NCBI GenBank assembly: GCA_014607495.2
Contig: CP053154.1
Span: forward strand, 5,642,001-5,706,000
DNA from: Carposina sasakii
Taxonomy: Eukaryota > Arthropoda > Insecta > Lepidoptera > Carposinidae
Length of the DNA stretch: 64,000 nucleotides
Direction: 5' to 3'
Shown: in pieces, positions 33,378 through 45,049 of the stretch
How the letters are laid out: every line of letters begins with the position of its first letter
Position numbering within the stretch: the first letter of the stretch is position 1
Made by a program: the position numbers and the translations under genes
Notes under the pieces: generated by a model
Databases searched by the model: none
What the model saw: the letters and a program-made list of their open reading frames with translations, nothing else
Told to the model about the DNA's origin: nothing

Positions 33378-33856
33378 TACAGAGTGATTTTTGGTCGTCA
33401 ACGTTCCCGAAAACTACGGAAACTACTCATCTTCACGATCATTTTTCTCCATGGAAGCATACCTGGGAAGTGTCTGGCTCCCAAGATATTAGGGTCCAAA
33501 GTTGAGTAATTAGACTGCGTTTTTCTGCAAAAATGTACATAGACGCGTGAAGCAAGATTTTTTCACGAGAAATAATTACTATAGGTATACATCTTCTATA
33601 CATATAATAAAATTGTAACGGATCGATGTTTGTGCACGCTAATCTCAGAAACGGCTGGACCGATTTCGATGCAGTTTTCAGGAATATATTGTGACAGGTC
33701 CCATTTAACATTTAGGCTAGTTTTTATCCCGGGAAAATGTTTTTATCCCCGATAATTTCGACATTTTGTTTTCTCTGTAGTACACGCGGATAAAATCTAT
33801 GATAAAACTAGTATTCCGTAGTTTTCGGAAACGTAGACGACCAAAAATCACCCTGT
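33378..33856. mobile_element. TA-flanked MITE carrying a nested element
   Basis: TIRs: left TACAGAGTGATTTTTGGTCG and right (reverse complement) TACAGGGTGATTTTTGGTCG, continuing through CGAAAACTACGGAA. The left half has the ACGATCATTTTTCTCCATGG block of the 30008 element. The right half is interrupted at 33600-33814 by a CTAGT-ended element. Confidence 0.8.
33600..33814 (+). mobile_element. CTAGT-ended element nested in a MITE
   Basis: Begins near GTAACGGATCGATGTTTGTG, has TCTCAGAAACGGCTGGACCG and GATAATTTCGACATTTTG, and ends with TACACGCGGATAAA.. and ACTAGT. Reverse complement of 5368-5615 and same sense as 63005-63240. Confidence 0.65.
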
Positions 33857-34172
33857 AGGTTATAATTATGTACAGTACCAAAACAAAGTACGGAAGCCTA
33901 CCAATTTTTCTATAATGACAAAATTTCACAAAATAAAATGAAAGTAGGAGGGATAAATGGGAGGGTATTATATATTGGCACACTAGACTAGGGTATTCCC
34001 CGTGAGTTAATGTGCGTAATATAAGGTCGGTCGGGATACGGATACCTCACGTCCTTATCTCTTTTGGTTAAGGTAAAGTATTTATATGTTGTAGAAGAAT
34101 ACTTTAACTCTCTTTTGTCATTATATATATACTATCATTTAGCTAGGTGTATTTTACTATTATTATTTATAA

Positions 34173-34864
34173 GGGCGCGTTCCCACCAAATCGTACCGAT
34201 TAATTTATCGTTGGACGACTATCGTCTCTAGCTGTTCCCATTAATACGATTGTTTGTCGTCAATTTTTTTTAACGTTTAGCGACTATCGTATCTTGCTGT
34301 TCCCATTAGATCGCGACAATATTTTATCGTTTCTCGGCAGTCGCTTTGTCCTTTACACATAATTAGCAAGCTACAAATCTACAGTCGCCTCTACGTTTCA
34401 AACCTTTATCTTTATAAATTTATAAAGTTTTTTCCCATAGGACAGCTCTTTGTTCCACAAGTGAAATTAAAACTTCCGGTGTTATATTATTCGCCATCTT
34501 GGATACACGTCCGCCATGCGCAAGAGTCCGACCAGTTCTGACACTCACAAAGCAAACCGAGTACAGGCGCAAGGGGCGCGCGGGTGCGAGGAGGAAGGGA
34601 AAAACGTGTAAACGTAGAGAGGATATTTTTATAGTGACTACGATAGATTTGCGGTCACGATATAGTCCTAACGATTTTTTATCGTTTCACGACTGTCGTG
34701 CTAGCCGTTCCCACTGTAATGACAATCTGTTGTCACTGCAAAAAATGACGTAGACGATAGTAAATCGTGTCGTTCTATATGTGAACACTTCCATTTAAAC
34801 ATATAAGCCACGACACTTATAACTACACGATTATCTGACGCCACGACAAAGTGGGAACGCGCCC
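34173..34864. mobile_element. PIF/Harbinger-like MITE with TAA target duplication
   Basis: Perfect 14-bp TIRs GGGCGCGTTCCCAC at both ends and TAA immediately outside each end (34170-34172, 34865-34867). A 3-bp TWA duplication and GGG..CCC ends fit PIF/Harbinger. Sub-terminal motifs such as CGACTATCGT recur inside, in both orientations. Length 692 bp; the 84-codon frame inside is not a transposase. Confidence 0.88.
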
Positions 34865-34867
34865 TAA

Positions 34868-36094
34868 CTCTTAATTCAGGTATGTACATGACCCCACGAC
34901 GACGTCTCACTCAATTTCAGCCATAAGAACAAAATTATATATATTATTATGTTATTATTTCACATAAGAATTTTTACGTACTTCATTATATCCTATGTTC
35001 ATCGATGGCCCCATTTAGCCCAGATAACGAAGGCCAAATTTCACGAAATAATAGTACCTAAATAAATACGAAAGTTTTGAAATTTGGTGACAGTGTTCAT
35101 TCTGGCTTATTAATGAAAGGGTTCAAAGTAGGCTCCGGAATCGCTGCCATCTTGAAAAAATACCTATAGGTTCATTTTTATGGTTTTTGTTATACTCGTA
35201 TAACTCCATGATTACAATTTTTATTAAAAAAAATAGTTATTACAAAAGTTGGAAAGCATTAAATTTCCATTTAAAATAGGTCCTATATATATTTTTTTTT
35301 GTAAAAGTAACATTTGCATGTTCAAATGGATCACAAATGGGGATGTGGAGACTCTGCGAACAGAAATTCATATTTATTACGATAAATTATTAGTGCTAGA
35401 GGCCACGGATATTTAAATGTTGCCTCCCATTACGACTAGCATTTTTAAACCAATACGTTCACTATTTTACCGAGCCGCGGTGCAAATTTGGCGATTCTCT
35501 ATTTATCAGGTCAACAGCTGACGGCGGCCCCGCTGCATCATTACACCTGAAAATGCTAATTTTGCAGCTACTAATTAGCAAATAAATACCGATACGGATT
35601 TCATAATTAAAATGGTGAAACCGGGCAATTACGTTCGGTATGAAAAATTAATGTTAATGGGCATCTTTGAACAAATGTTTAATGCTGTGCTGCGTACTGT
35701 ACAATTTTATTTTATTGTTTAAGCACTTGAAATCTACTTAGACTTAACTGACAAAACTGTCATTTTACTCGGCATAGCCAAATATTGTTTGCGAAACCCG
35801 AATGCTTATTTCCATTTTCTATATATTACTAGATTTAAAGTGAGTGGCAAAAGCGTATTTTGCCGTAAAACAAAATGCATACCTAATTATTCAAAATAAT
35901 GCCGCAGAAAAAATTTAAACATAATTTTAAAAGGTCTTCAGAAAAGCCTAAACCCCTAAGCCTCATTCCATTTGAACAAATTTAATTGCAGCGGTTTATA
36001 AACGCTCATCGACACACAGCCTTAGGGCTGTTTTCCACTACAACGTCGTTAAACGTCGTCGTCATAGAGTACCACAATGAGAAGAAGATATTTT
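34868..36094. other. Intergenic; candidate conserved patch at 35420-35640
   Basis: No gene or repeat ends seen. The patch around 35480-35600 is less AT-rich, contains AACAGCTGACGGCGGCCC and several ATTA/TAAT cores, and is not repeated in the window. It is a candidate enhancer only by composition. Confidence 0.35.
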
Positions 36095-36200
36095 ACATCC
36101 GAAATAAGCAGAACTACAGGATCACAAAGAAGATCTCATGGCCACGTATAGCATAGAGGGGACAGATGTTAATAATCAGTGGCAAGTTGGTAGCTTATCG
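36095..36200 (-). repeat. Fragment of dispersed repeat 'R' (minus)
   Basis: Reads CCGAAATAAGCAGAACTACA then GGATCACAAAGAAGATCTCA, matching in reverse the CCCATTTCGG..TATAGGATC block of the plus-sense copies. Confidence 0.5.
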
Positions 36201-36304
36201 CCTCAGATAATGCCTGAGTTCATTTGTCTACTCTTACGACAATCACGGAAGGAGATACAGGTGATGTATTCTAGTGAAGGGGATTCAGTACGGGAAGCAG
36301 ATAT

Positions 36305-36445
36305 TATAATTAGGAAAAAAATTTTCAAACGTCAGATTGAAGAATAAAATTTATGCTGTCTCTTTCATAGCCAAGTTTTAGAGTAAAACAGCATTAACTT
36401 TATTCTTCTAATATGCTATCTGACGTTTGGAAAAATCGGCTCTTG
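36305..36445. mobile_element. Fold-back MITE (AAAGTTNATGCTGT family)
   Basis: Left TTTTCAAACGTCAGATTGAA and ATAAAATTTATGCTGTCTCT; right (reverse complement) CCAAACGTCAGATAGCA and ATAAAGTTAATGCTGT. Together a ~140-bp hairpin. Same family as 2925-3055 and the outer layer at 41690-44312. Confidence 0.65.
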
Positions 36446-36449
36446 AATT

Positions 36450-39115
36450 ATTTTGTGTCTAAACGATGGAATGCAGCCCTTACATCTGAGTTAACTGCAT
36501 CCTAATTACGACATTCAAAGTACCGCCAATTTACCGCAGGTTGAGCCACGAGGGCACTGCAAAAATTCTAATTAATGCGAATAATGTTTATAATTAAAAT
36601 AACACTCTATTCCTTATAAAAACACTCGTGGGTTAGAGTCAAAGAGGAAGGCTGGCTGGTGCGTGTAATGCCACTTCGCTTTTTCAGCGTTTTCTTTTAT
36701 ATGCTTCCGTATCTTCCGTTGATAGGGATGGGATTTTAGGACAAAATTCAAGACGAAGTTTTTGACGTTATAAGCCGTTGGTACATTTTTATATTTTTTT
36801 CTAAACCTGCAGTAATACGAGTACATTGTATCTATTGTATAGTATTGCATTTATATATTTATTTGTCTCTGGGTACTTTTCAAACTAGACTATAGTAGGT
36901 TAAGCAACCATTCACTATTTCTTTTAGACTGTTATGCCAATTATAAATATTTTAACATTTATCGTAGATGTAAGTAAGAGAACATCTTATAAGAGGGTAC
37001 AACGAATGTAAGCGTTATTAATATTGGTTGAATTGACCACTTTACTTGTTGCCATAATATTTATCTATATTATATATAGTTTCATGGAAAATACATTCAT
37101 CACATGTGTGGCGTGAATATTGCCGTCGTTTCAAAAAGGGCTGTAAACTGCATCCTCGCCCTGGGGCTGTGAGGACTAATTAACTGAGCCCCTTGAACCT
37201 TTATAATTAAAGGCCTTTTTTAGTCATAGTTTTTTTAATGGATTTACTAATCTCAGGAGAAAATGCAGAGATCACCTGGACAACTTTGAGCCAGAATGGG
37301 GCATTGAAGCGGCAACAATAGAAGTATAGTCTCAAATTTGAGAGGCCTTTACCCAAAAGGCCATATAAGCTACCAACTTATCACTGATCATTTACGTTTG
37401 TCTCCGCTATCCTAAACGTGTCTATAGGATCTCATTAATGATCCTGCAATTCTGGCTACCCCATTTCGGGAATACAGTGGTGCGTATGTATCTATAAAGG
37501 TTATAGTCACCAACGTTGCGAAATATTCCTGTAATTAGTGTTTCTGTAAAATGTTTTACCTGCGAAGCCATTTATCTAACCTAACTACAAATTAAGCGGT
37601 TAATCTTATTTGCATTTAGAATTACAGTCGTGTTTTAGGAACCTTCTTCATTAGAACACTCCAGTTTTACAAATCCTGGCACTGCTAGTACTTATGAATG
37701 AAATTTTACACTGGAAAGAAATTACGTCGGTATTTGCAACGAACGACGTAACAGGAGAAGGTTTAGCTTAATATGGACAAGCAGCTTAAAAGAAACTTAA
37801 AATTAAATTCAACCTTTCAGCAATTAATTGACGCAGGAGAAATATATTTCTGAAATATAGCTCATTTTGATCAAAATGGCACTTAAGCATTTTTGCCTTT
37901 TCGCTGTCGAAATTATAAAACTAATATCTGACTCTAGGTTCGACACAGCTGCAAATAAGGGGCAGGTAGCAAAACTGTAAATTGCAAGTGAAATATAATT
38001 CAGAAAGTCTGAAATCACTTAACCGGCAATAATTAACTTTATTTACATTTAGCTGCGCAGCGGACACAGAACTTCAGTTAGGTTGTGAACACAGTTAACT
38101 TCTTTTTAAATTTAACTTGGAGTAACAAATGCGGTAAAAACCAAAAAGGGACTTTAAAGAAAAAGAGCGAATTATTAAAGTTGAGATATGTTTATAATTG
38201 ATTTCAAATACCTAAGGTAGTAGATAATTATGAAATTTCCTATTGTAATTAGGTGTATTACGAGTAATTACTTATATTTCTTTTATTTAGACGTTGTTAT
38301 ACATAGATGTGTCCTGGTTAAAACCCGGGTCTCTGCTATAGTCTTGGTATATTCTGGTTCCTGATAAGGTTTTTCCAAATTCTAATCCTGGTCTCTCAGA
38401 TTTTGTCGAGTAACGTAATCTTAATAAAATTGTAAATACCTATGTACTGCTTTCGATAATCCTAAGTCACATATCAAACTGCTTAGACCGTATATACCTA
38501 ATCATCACCCATATAGTATACTACCAAAAATAACTCTATTAAAAAATATATTCTTCATCTTCCCAAAATTTTCAGCCCAAGATGCGTTAACACAATGGCT
38601 CTTAGTGTATTCAACCCCAACTCCGGTGGTTCCGTCGAAAGAGTAATTAAAACCATCCTCCACTGATTTATCGCGTGCACAACTTTATTCCTTTATCTTT
38701 CGGACCACTAATATATCTTTATTCAGACTCTAGGTGAAATTAGCGAGCGCCACAACCACCCCTTTATAGGGTTGCAAAGGAATGTTGGATGACGCAGATT
38801 TTACGTTTTATTATGATTTCTTTGTCGTTTTTGTGATAAATGTGCAGTATTACTTTTTGATATTATCATTAATAGATATCTGCTTGTGCATTATTATAGA
38901 TTTCTGATGAACGGGATGAGCTGATTTTCTAACTTGCATCCGATCGCATTTCTGCTCTATAGCTTATCTGTCGAATCCTAAAACTAGAACCAGAACTTGA
39001 TTCAAGAATTGGTCCAGTACCGAATAAAGGTCGCTGACATTACACTTGGTATTTATTATCGTACTAAATTAAAAAGTCTATGATTACTTACAAATAAATA
39101 TAATTTACGTGCGTA
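36450..39115. other. Intergenic; dispersed repeat 'R' at 37370-37490
   Basis: The copy at 37370-37490 (plus) includes AACTTATCACTGATC, AACGTGTCTATAGGATCTC and CCATTTCGGGAATACAGTGG. The rest is AT-rich with no coding region or element ends that I can support. Confidence 0.5.
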
Positions 39116-39121
39116 GTCTTT

Positions 39122-39535
39122 TTTACCCGACTGCGTGACGCAAAGGAGTGGTATTGTGTTTAACAGCCTATGTATGTATGTAAGTATGTATGTATGTTCC
39201 TTTGAAGCACTACACAGACCAAACGCCTCGGCCGATTTTTATGATTCATACGTCAATTGATTCCTCTTAGTCCGGCGTGTGCGAGTGTCACTAAAGATAT
39301 GACGTTAGTGAAAATCCAATATGGCGACTACTGGACGCCATTTTGTATATGTTATGGATCCTGGCTGTTCAGTTGTTATGTTACGATCATTAGAAAGTAA
39401 ATGTTCTTCAATAGTATTCATTCCATAATAATATTATAGAATTCTAGACCACCGGACATACTTAGATGCTTGTTTTTTTCTATTCAGTTTTTATTATGTA
39501 CATTATTTGGTTCTTTTTTAAGCAGTCGGGTTTTT
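39122..39535. mobile_element. Short element with ACCCGACTGC termini
   Basis: Left ACCCGACTGCGTGACG and right GCAGTCGGGTTTTT form a 10-bp inverted repeat about 400 bp apart. It contains a TATG/TACG-rich simple repeat at 39168-39200. The ends match a common moth repeat as I remember it; no ORF. Confidence 0.6.
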
Positions 39536-41690
39536 GGATTTTTTAAATTATTTAGTGTTTGATGACAACTTAAACACCTACCACTATTAAACGAGCTAAT
39601 CTATATGATAACAGTGTTTAGCCCATTTTACAGTTTACAACAATACTAGTAATGTTTAAATAAAGCTGCTATCTCATAGTATTTAAAAAACTACACGAGA
39701 GTCCATGCTTGTTGGTGTGAGTAAATGGTTTATAGAATTTTGCATACAAAGTTAATTGATTAGAAATTTAAAATGTATATTAATGTCTTTTTAGGTTTTT
39801 CCGCACTTTATTATAATTAAAATGCACAGCATAAAATACGTGTGAATAACATTTCACTCAAAATTATCGGAAAATCAGTGACCATTACTCCTTTATAATG
39901 GCGAATAACACGCCTATAATGAATCAAATGAACAATGTATTAAATTTTTCATGAAACTGGCTCGGCTTCCACACCTTGCTTCATTTATAAAGACCTATGA
40001 CAAAGGCGCTAGTTTCCTTATAACTCAGGCGCTGTTTTATTGATCTTATTTAGTTCCACGAAAATTCGCGTGACTTCGTTGTTGGAACAGATATTAGGCT
40101 CGGTTTCGATAAGGCGATTAATAATTCACAAGTTTACGGTGTTTAGCGCGCTTTTGTTGCATGGCGCGCTATCGCGGGATCTTGGGCTACGTCACAAAAT
40201 CATAAATGCATGGTTTTGCTTTAATACTATGTTTTATGCCTGCTCTTCGATACTGAATTACACGTTCGAAGATCTTTCTATTAAACACATAAGTGGTATT
40301 AAGCCTAACTCAATCTAACTTTCGCCATGCTTGCTTTAAGTTAGTCCTTTAATAAAAATGCCTGCATTTACTTCTCAGTTTTTGAGCTCTTTTTAAAAGT
40401 GTACCTTCCCATGTACCTAACCAGGTGATATCTTTACATGGCTAATGATTTGGCAATCGCAACTACAGGATATTCAGGAGGTCTCCATAATTTAACAAAA
40501 TACTGCCATAACAGGACATCATTGACGCGATTTTCTAAATCACTTTGCTTGCGACCGAGCATTTTGTGACGTGCCCGGCAGTAGTATGGCCCGTATTGCT
40601 ATTATGACAGCTAATACGGGTCGGACACGCGACTGCAGCTGCAGTCGGTGTTAATGGCCCGCTGAAATGCAACGCGTGCTGATTGGCCGACCTGATTGAT
40701 GAGGTGCCGGGATTAGTATGCGCAGTTTTGTCCCATCTGTTTGTGGCTTTAATGAAAGATATCTACTTATTATTGTACCTAAAGGTACAGGCTTTGCGTT
40801 AACATAATCGAGTGCAGTCTCTCTTCCTTAATATGTAAGAGTAATATATTAAAGAGCATATAAGAGCTATTACAGATAGCGCGTCTAATACTATACTTAG
40901 GTATGCCTTGCTTTGCGGCTATTGTGAAATACAGTATATTATAGGTTGGGCAGAAGTGTACCAGTAACTCACTTTTCGCATGCCTTATTTAGGTCCCATC
41001 TGGTAGGAACGCCTAACATCCGCCTCTACCTACATACATATAATCACGCTTTTATCCCTTACGGGGTAGGCAGAGCACCAAGGGCCGATAAAACCACATG
41101 GTGCCATTTCTGACCAATTTTGAGGGTATAGTTGTACCCGCCTCTACACCGAGGCCTAATAGTCTACGTCCTATAGAAATGGTAGCCATTGCATAAAACC
41201 ACTTAAAAAATAAGACTGGAAAGAAACGGCAAATACTTGAAACTTTACGTTCAAATTAACATAATTCGCGAGCGAGTTTTCCCCACTTTTAAACTGGAGA
41301 TTTAATTTCGGGTTAACAGGCAGTCAAACAAAGCCGGCGACAGACTCGCGAGTGACTCGCGCCAGTACTTGTTAAGTACATATTTGCCAACAACGGACCA
41401 TTAATCAATTTTTGCATTTTTAATTTTACCCTCATTATTCCATTCCCACTGTTGTTTCGCCATTTTAAAATTTAAAATGGCGGTCCCGCGCGCCTTCAAA
41501 ACGCACCATTTTCATGTAATTTACAATTTATTCATGTTCACATGAAATGAGCAAATATTTTTTTGCTTGTTAAGCCAGCCGTAATTAATATACGTTAAAT
41601 ATTATTTGCATTTGCGGTTCGCAAATTGTTTAATGACGCTTAATGTGTTCGCTTCTCTGAATTATTTTAATTTTTACATAATAAGAGCTC
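39536..41690. other. Intergenic; two possible regulatory patches
   Basis: A GC-richer patch at 40550-40730 (with CTGCAGCTGCAG) and another at 41270-41490, which contains a near-perfect palindrome at 41458-41482 (arms CGCCATTTTAAA). The interspersed repeat at 41035 is listed separately. No gene supported. Confidence 0.4.
41035..41130 (+). repeat. Interspersed repeat 'CTTACGGGGTAGGCAGAGC', copy 2
   Basis: Shares ATAATCACGC, CCCTTACGGGGTAGGCAGAG and AAGGGCCGA with 27395-27480; the copies diverge soon after CAATTTTGAGG. Confidence 0.6.
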
Positions 41691-41751
41691 ATTTTTCCAA
41701 CGTATACAGAATAACAGATAGTCTATCTAGAGGGTAAAGTTGACGCTGCCT

Positions 41752-44209
41752 CCAGAGGCGGCTCGTGATATTTTTTGATGGTAGTTCACATTTTTTTAAA
41801 TTTTGTTAAGATTTAGTTTACAGACTACTACAAACTTACATTTTCGAGATAGAGAAATTCCAGGTCGTGTTGGCCCTCTGGCGTTCAGTTCAAGGAGCTT
41901 TTGAGTCTTTTTCTGACTTTTCAATAAAACATACACTATATTGTTCCATTTTTAACACAAAATGTCGCACACAAACAATTTTTAATATTAACTTCAAAGA
42001 AAAACTACGAATTAACTGAAAAAGTCGACACGTTTGTTTGTAAACATAAAACGGTAACATTGGCAGAGAGTAAGTATTCTTTGCATCGGCAACATCGCAC
42101 ACGCAAATCCATGGTAGCTATGGCAACGCCTGGCGCGGGAGCAGCGCTCCAGATTAGGCTAATTTCTCATACGAAATCTTCTGTTTCACGCATCGGCCTG
42201 TGTCGATGTATCTCTTTTGCACTCAAATTCAAATTCAAAACATTTATTCGACATGAAAGCATTACTTGTTTGTCGATTGTCTAATTAATGTTATTCTATG
42301 TCGCACCCCAAAAATAAAACCGCTACCAAACAGAAAAGGAGGTGAATTTAAGACTACCCAAAAATAAATATCGCAAAGCTTTTGCTTTTCACCACCCCAA
42401 GGTGCGATTTGTTACGGTCTGTCAGGCATAAGTTAGCGATTCGGGGCCTAATAGCCACCAACGTGCAGAATAAGAGTTAAATCGCCTAAAGACGAAATCC
42501 AGAAGAGCTGCTCAGTTCTCCTTTATGGCAAAACCAACATTAGGTAACACACCGCATGATTCTACTATTACTGTTACACTATCTCAGTGAAGTGTCACTG
42601 CTTGGCAAGAAAACGTCCCAGCGACACAGTCAAAACTAAGTAACATATTAACAAAATAATCTTACATTGGATAAGATATCAGATAGTAACACTTAACTCA
42701 TTTAGCGTGTATAAATTCAATTATCATAACATAATTAATTTAATTCATATAAATTACATTTACACAAAGTAAGTACAGGTCCATGTCAAATTTAAACTGT
42801 ATAAATAAAAATAAAAATGTTACACAGAGTACAAGTCATGTCAAATAAGTATCTATAAACTAATCTATAAAATATAAAAAAATATATATTTGTGTACAGT
42901 ACAAGTCGATGGTAAAATGTGAATAGAAGAGCTAACGTGTTCCATATTAATTAAGCACATTAGAATGAAGAAGTCGCATGATACACATAGCGCTTCTGGT
43001 CACATTTTTCACCAACACATATTAACTTATACCTACTAAGCTAAAAAAAAGTAAAACATAAAACTTGGGGATGCTAGAATAATTCAATTCGCTATCATTT
43101 AAAAAAAGTATAATATTCTTTCATGCAAAGTTTTTTCTTCACAATGTTTTTAAATTTACAGATAGGTAGTTTGTAAACTTGTTGTAGATAAGTATACATT
43201 GGAATGATTTACATGCGGAGACGGGACACATGAGCAACAAGTCTGCTTACCTCTTGTATTTATTTTGTGCACATCCGACATTTTATTAAATTTATCTAAA
43301 ATGAACATATAATAAATTTTCATAAATTTATTCGAAGCTAAAGTCATAATAAAATACCGTATGCATTATAGAGATGGAAATAGCTAAAATAAACATTCTA
43401 GCAGTCTCGCATCTGTCACGAATTCTCTTAAAAGGCTGCAGAACCTTATAGTTTTTCAATGTGAAGACCCCATTGTAATTTGGCATCCATGCCCAAGCAG
43501 TCGAATCCACTTGATCCAGTCTCTCGTCGCCTGTAAACATCAGTTCTAACTTGCGTTGGGAGTAGAAAATTTTATTAATTTCGTTTTCCTACTATTAAGG
43601 ACAAGATTATTATTACTAAACCAATATAACACTTTAGAGAGAGCACTGTTCACCACGTCATATACGATGAGCTGCCTCTTTACTTTAAATAGTAAGGAGG
43701 TGTCATCTGCGAAATCTATTTCATGCTCATTTCATACGCAAATCATTTATATAAATACGGAAAAGAAACGGACCAAGGATTGAACCTTGTGGGACACCTA
43801 TTGTGACGCGCGATCCCGGTATCACATCTACCTTTGAATCCACGTTCATTCAGAAGAAGAGGGCCCCACCTCGTACCTAATGTTCTATTTTTCGAATTAA
43901 AATTTCATGGTGGATTTCATCTCAATGAAATCGTACCAAGTTTTGTTCCTTAGGAGCGCCATCGCAGGCGCTCCACTCGTTACAAGATACAAATTACCTA
44001 GTATTACTTGACACAAATGCGTAGCAGGAATAGGTAGGTATCTGTTAGACTATTGTATAAGCAAATTACGGGTAGAAAAGAAATAAATTTTGAATAAGTA
44101 TGTAGAAAAATAGAAATATGTATAAAGAAATAAAGTCTGCCTATGTAATCTTCATGGGTGAGGTGAGAGTCCACCGCACCAGCGCTCTTTGGGACGAGCC
44201 GCCTCTGGA
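41752..44209. mobile_element. TIR element (TCCAGAGGCGGCTCGT ends) holding a LINE
   Basis: Perfect 16-bp inverted termini TCCAGAGGCGGCTCGT at 41752 and ending 44209. The sub-regions 42143-42225 (GCGCTCCAGATTAGGC, TCATACGAAATCTTCTGTTT) and 43920-44209 recur, joined directly, at 55053-55382, showing that the 1.7 kb between them is an insertion. Without it the element is about 0.77 kb and non-coding. No clear target duplication. Confidence 0.7.
42226..43918 (-). pseudogene. Jockey/CR1-like LINE relic, 5'-truncated
   Basis: Minus-strand reverse transcriptase relic. In 5'-3' order: SRVTIGVPQGSILGPFLF and IYINDL (43760-43830), FADDT (about 43700-43714) continuing open through SLLFKVKRQL and YWFSNNNLVL, then, after frameshifts, WGLHIEKL and the ETAR..YFSYFH region (43340-43480), HKINTRGKQ, and LPICKFKNIVKKKLC with KEYYTFFK (43090-43190). 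That order is the C-terminal half of ORF2 in Jockey/CR1-type LINEs. The 3' end at 42226 is the reverse complement of AATAAATGTTTTGAATTTGA, a typical moth LINE end. Several stops and frameshifts; not functional. Confidence 0.8.
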
Positions 44210-44854
44210 TGTTTCTATCTTGATAAAGTTTTAGAGAAAGACAGAAGACAGCATCAAATTTATCCATCAGATGAGCTATCTGACTATTGGAAAACTTGAC
44301 CCTTAGGCAATTTTACCTAGCATTTCAACTTTATTTTAGTCTTATGCTGATACGGCTTGCACTAGAAGACCATGCATCTCCAACCGTGCATGATGTAAGA
44401 GTTGAAGAACTCAGGACCACACTCATCAATGTAGATATTATAAATATAAACCGATTTCAAATGGGAAGAAAAGACTGGTAGAAAAGTATTATAATAAGAA
44501 TTTGTGCAATAATCAAGCTTTTCATATAACTTCCAAAAATTACAAGAAGACATTTTAAAATTTATATTAAATTTCTTCATTGTTTACACACAATAACTGT
44601 TAAAGTACATTTAGTTCAAATAAAACGGGTATTCCATGAACAGTTTAATTTTAAATGCTGAAGTGTCATACACGGATCCGAATGAAATACGCCATTTCAA
44701 GTGGCACCGGAAAATTCGTCAAAGGGACGAATAGTTTTGTAGTTTCATTGCTTATTTGAAAATAGCGTACAACAATGCTGTCATATTAATTTAAGATTTT
44801 TCAATTACAAAAACGCCTGTGAATATTGTAGATAGTACCTAGGTATCCTTATCC

Positions 44855-45048
44855 TTACTTACTTATTATAAATGCGAAAGGAACTCTTGTTTGTCCACTG
44901 AACCGTTTAAATTGAAATTTGGTAGGTACACAGGTAGTCTAGAGTCGAGAAAGTATATAGATATTTTATCGTGGAAAAATATTTTTTTCCCGAAAGTCAT
45001 TTTTTTATGTAGTCCACGCAGACGAAGTCGCGGGCATCCAGTAGTATT
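44855..45048 (+). mobile_element. CTAGT-family interspersed element copy
   Basis: Starts TTATAAATGCGAAAGGAACT, includes TTGTCCACTGAACCG and ends ACGAAGTCGCGGGCATCCAG before TAGT. Same sense as 59400 and 63005. Confidence 0.6.
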
Positions 45049-45049
45049 C

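Larger units (their letters stand above)
41690..44312. mobile_element. Outer fold-back MITE of a three-level nest
   Basis: Left arm (41690-41750): CATTTTTCCAACG..CAGATAG.. and AAAGTTGACGCTG. Right arm (44215-44312), reverse complement: GTTTTCCAATAGTCAGATAG and AAATTTGATGCTGTCTTCTG. These are the two arms of the family at 36305 and 2925, split by 2.46 kb of inserted DNA (41752-44209). Confidence 0.6.

Noticed and set aside
34499..34753. 84-codon Arg-rich frame
   Set aside because: Inside the Harbinger-like MITE; no transposase motifs.
39168..39200. TATG/TAAG repeat as a possible array
   Set aside because: Simple microsatellite inside a transposon-like repeat; no spacer-repeat structure of a CRISPR array.
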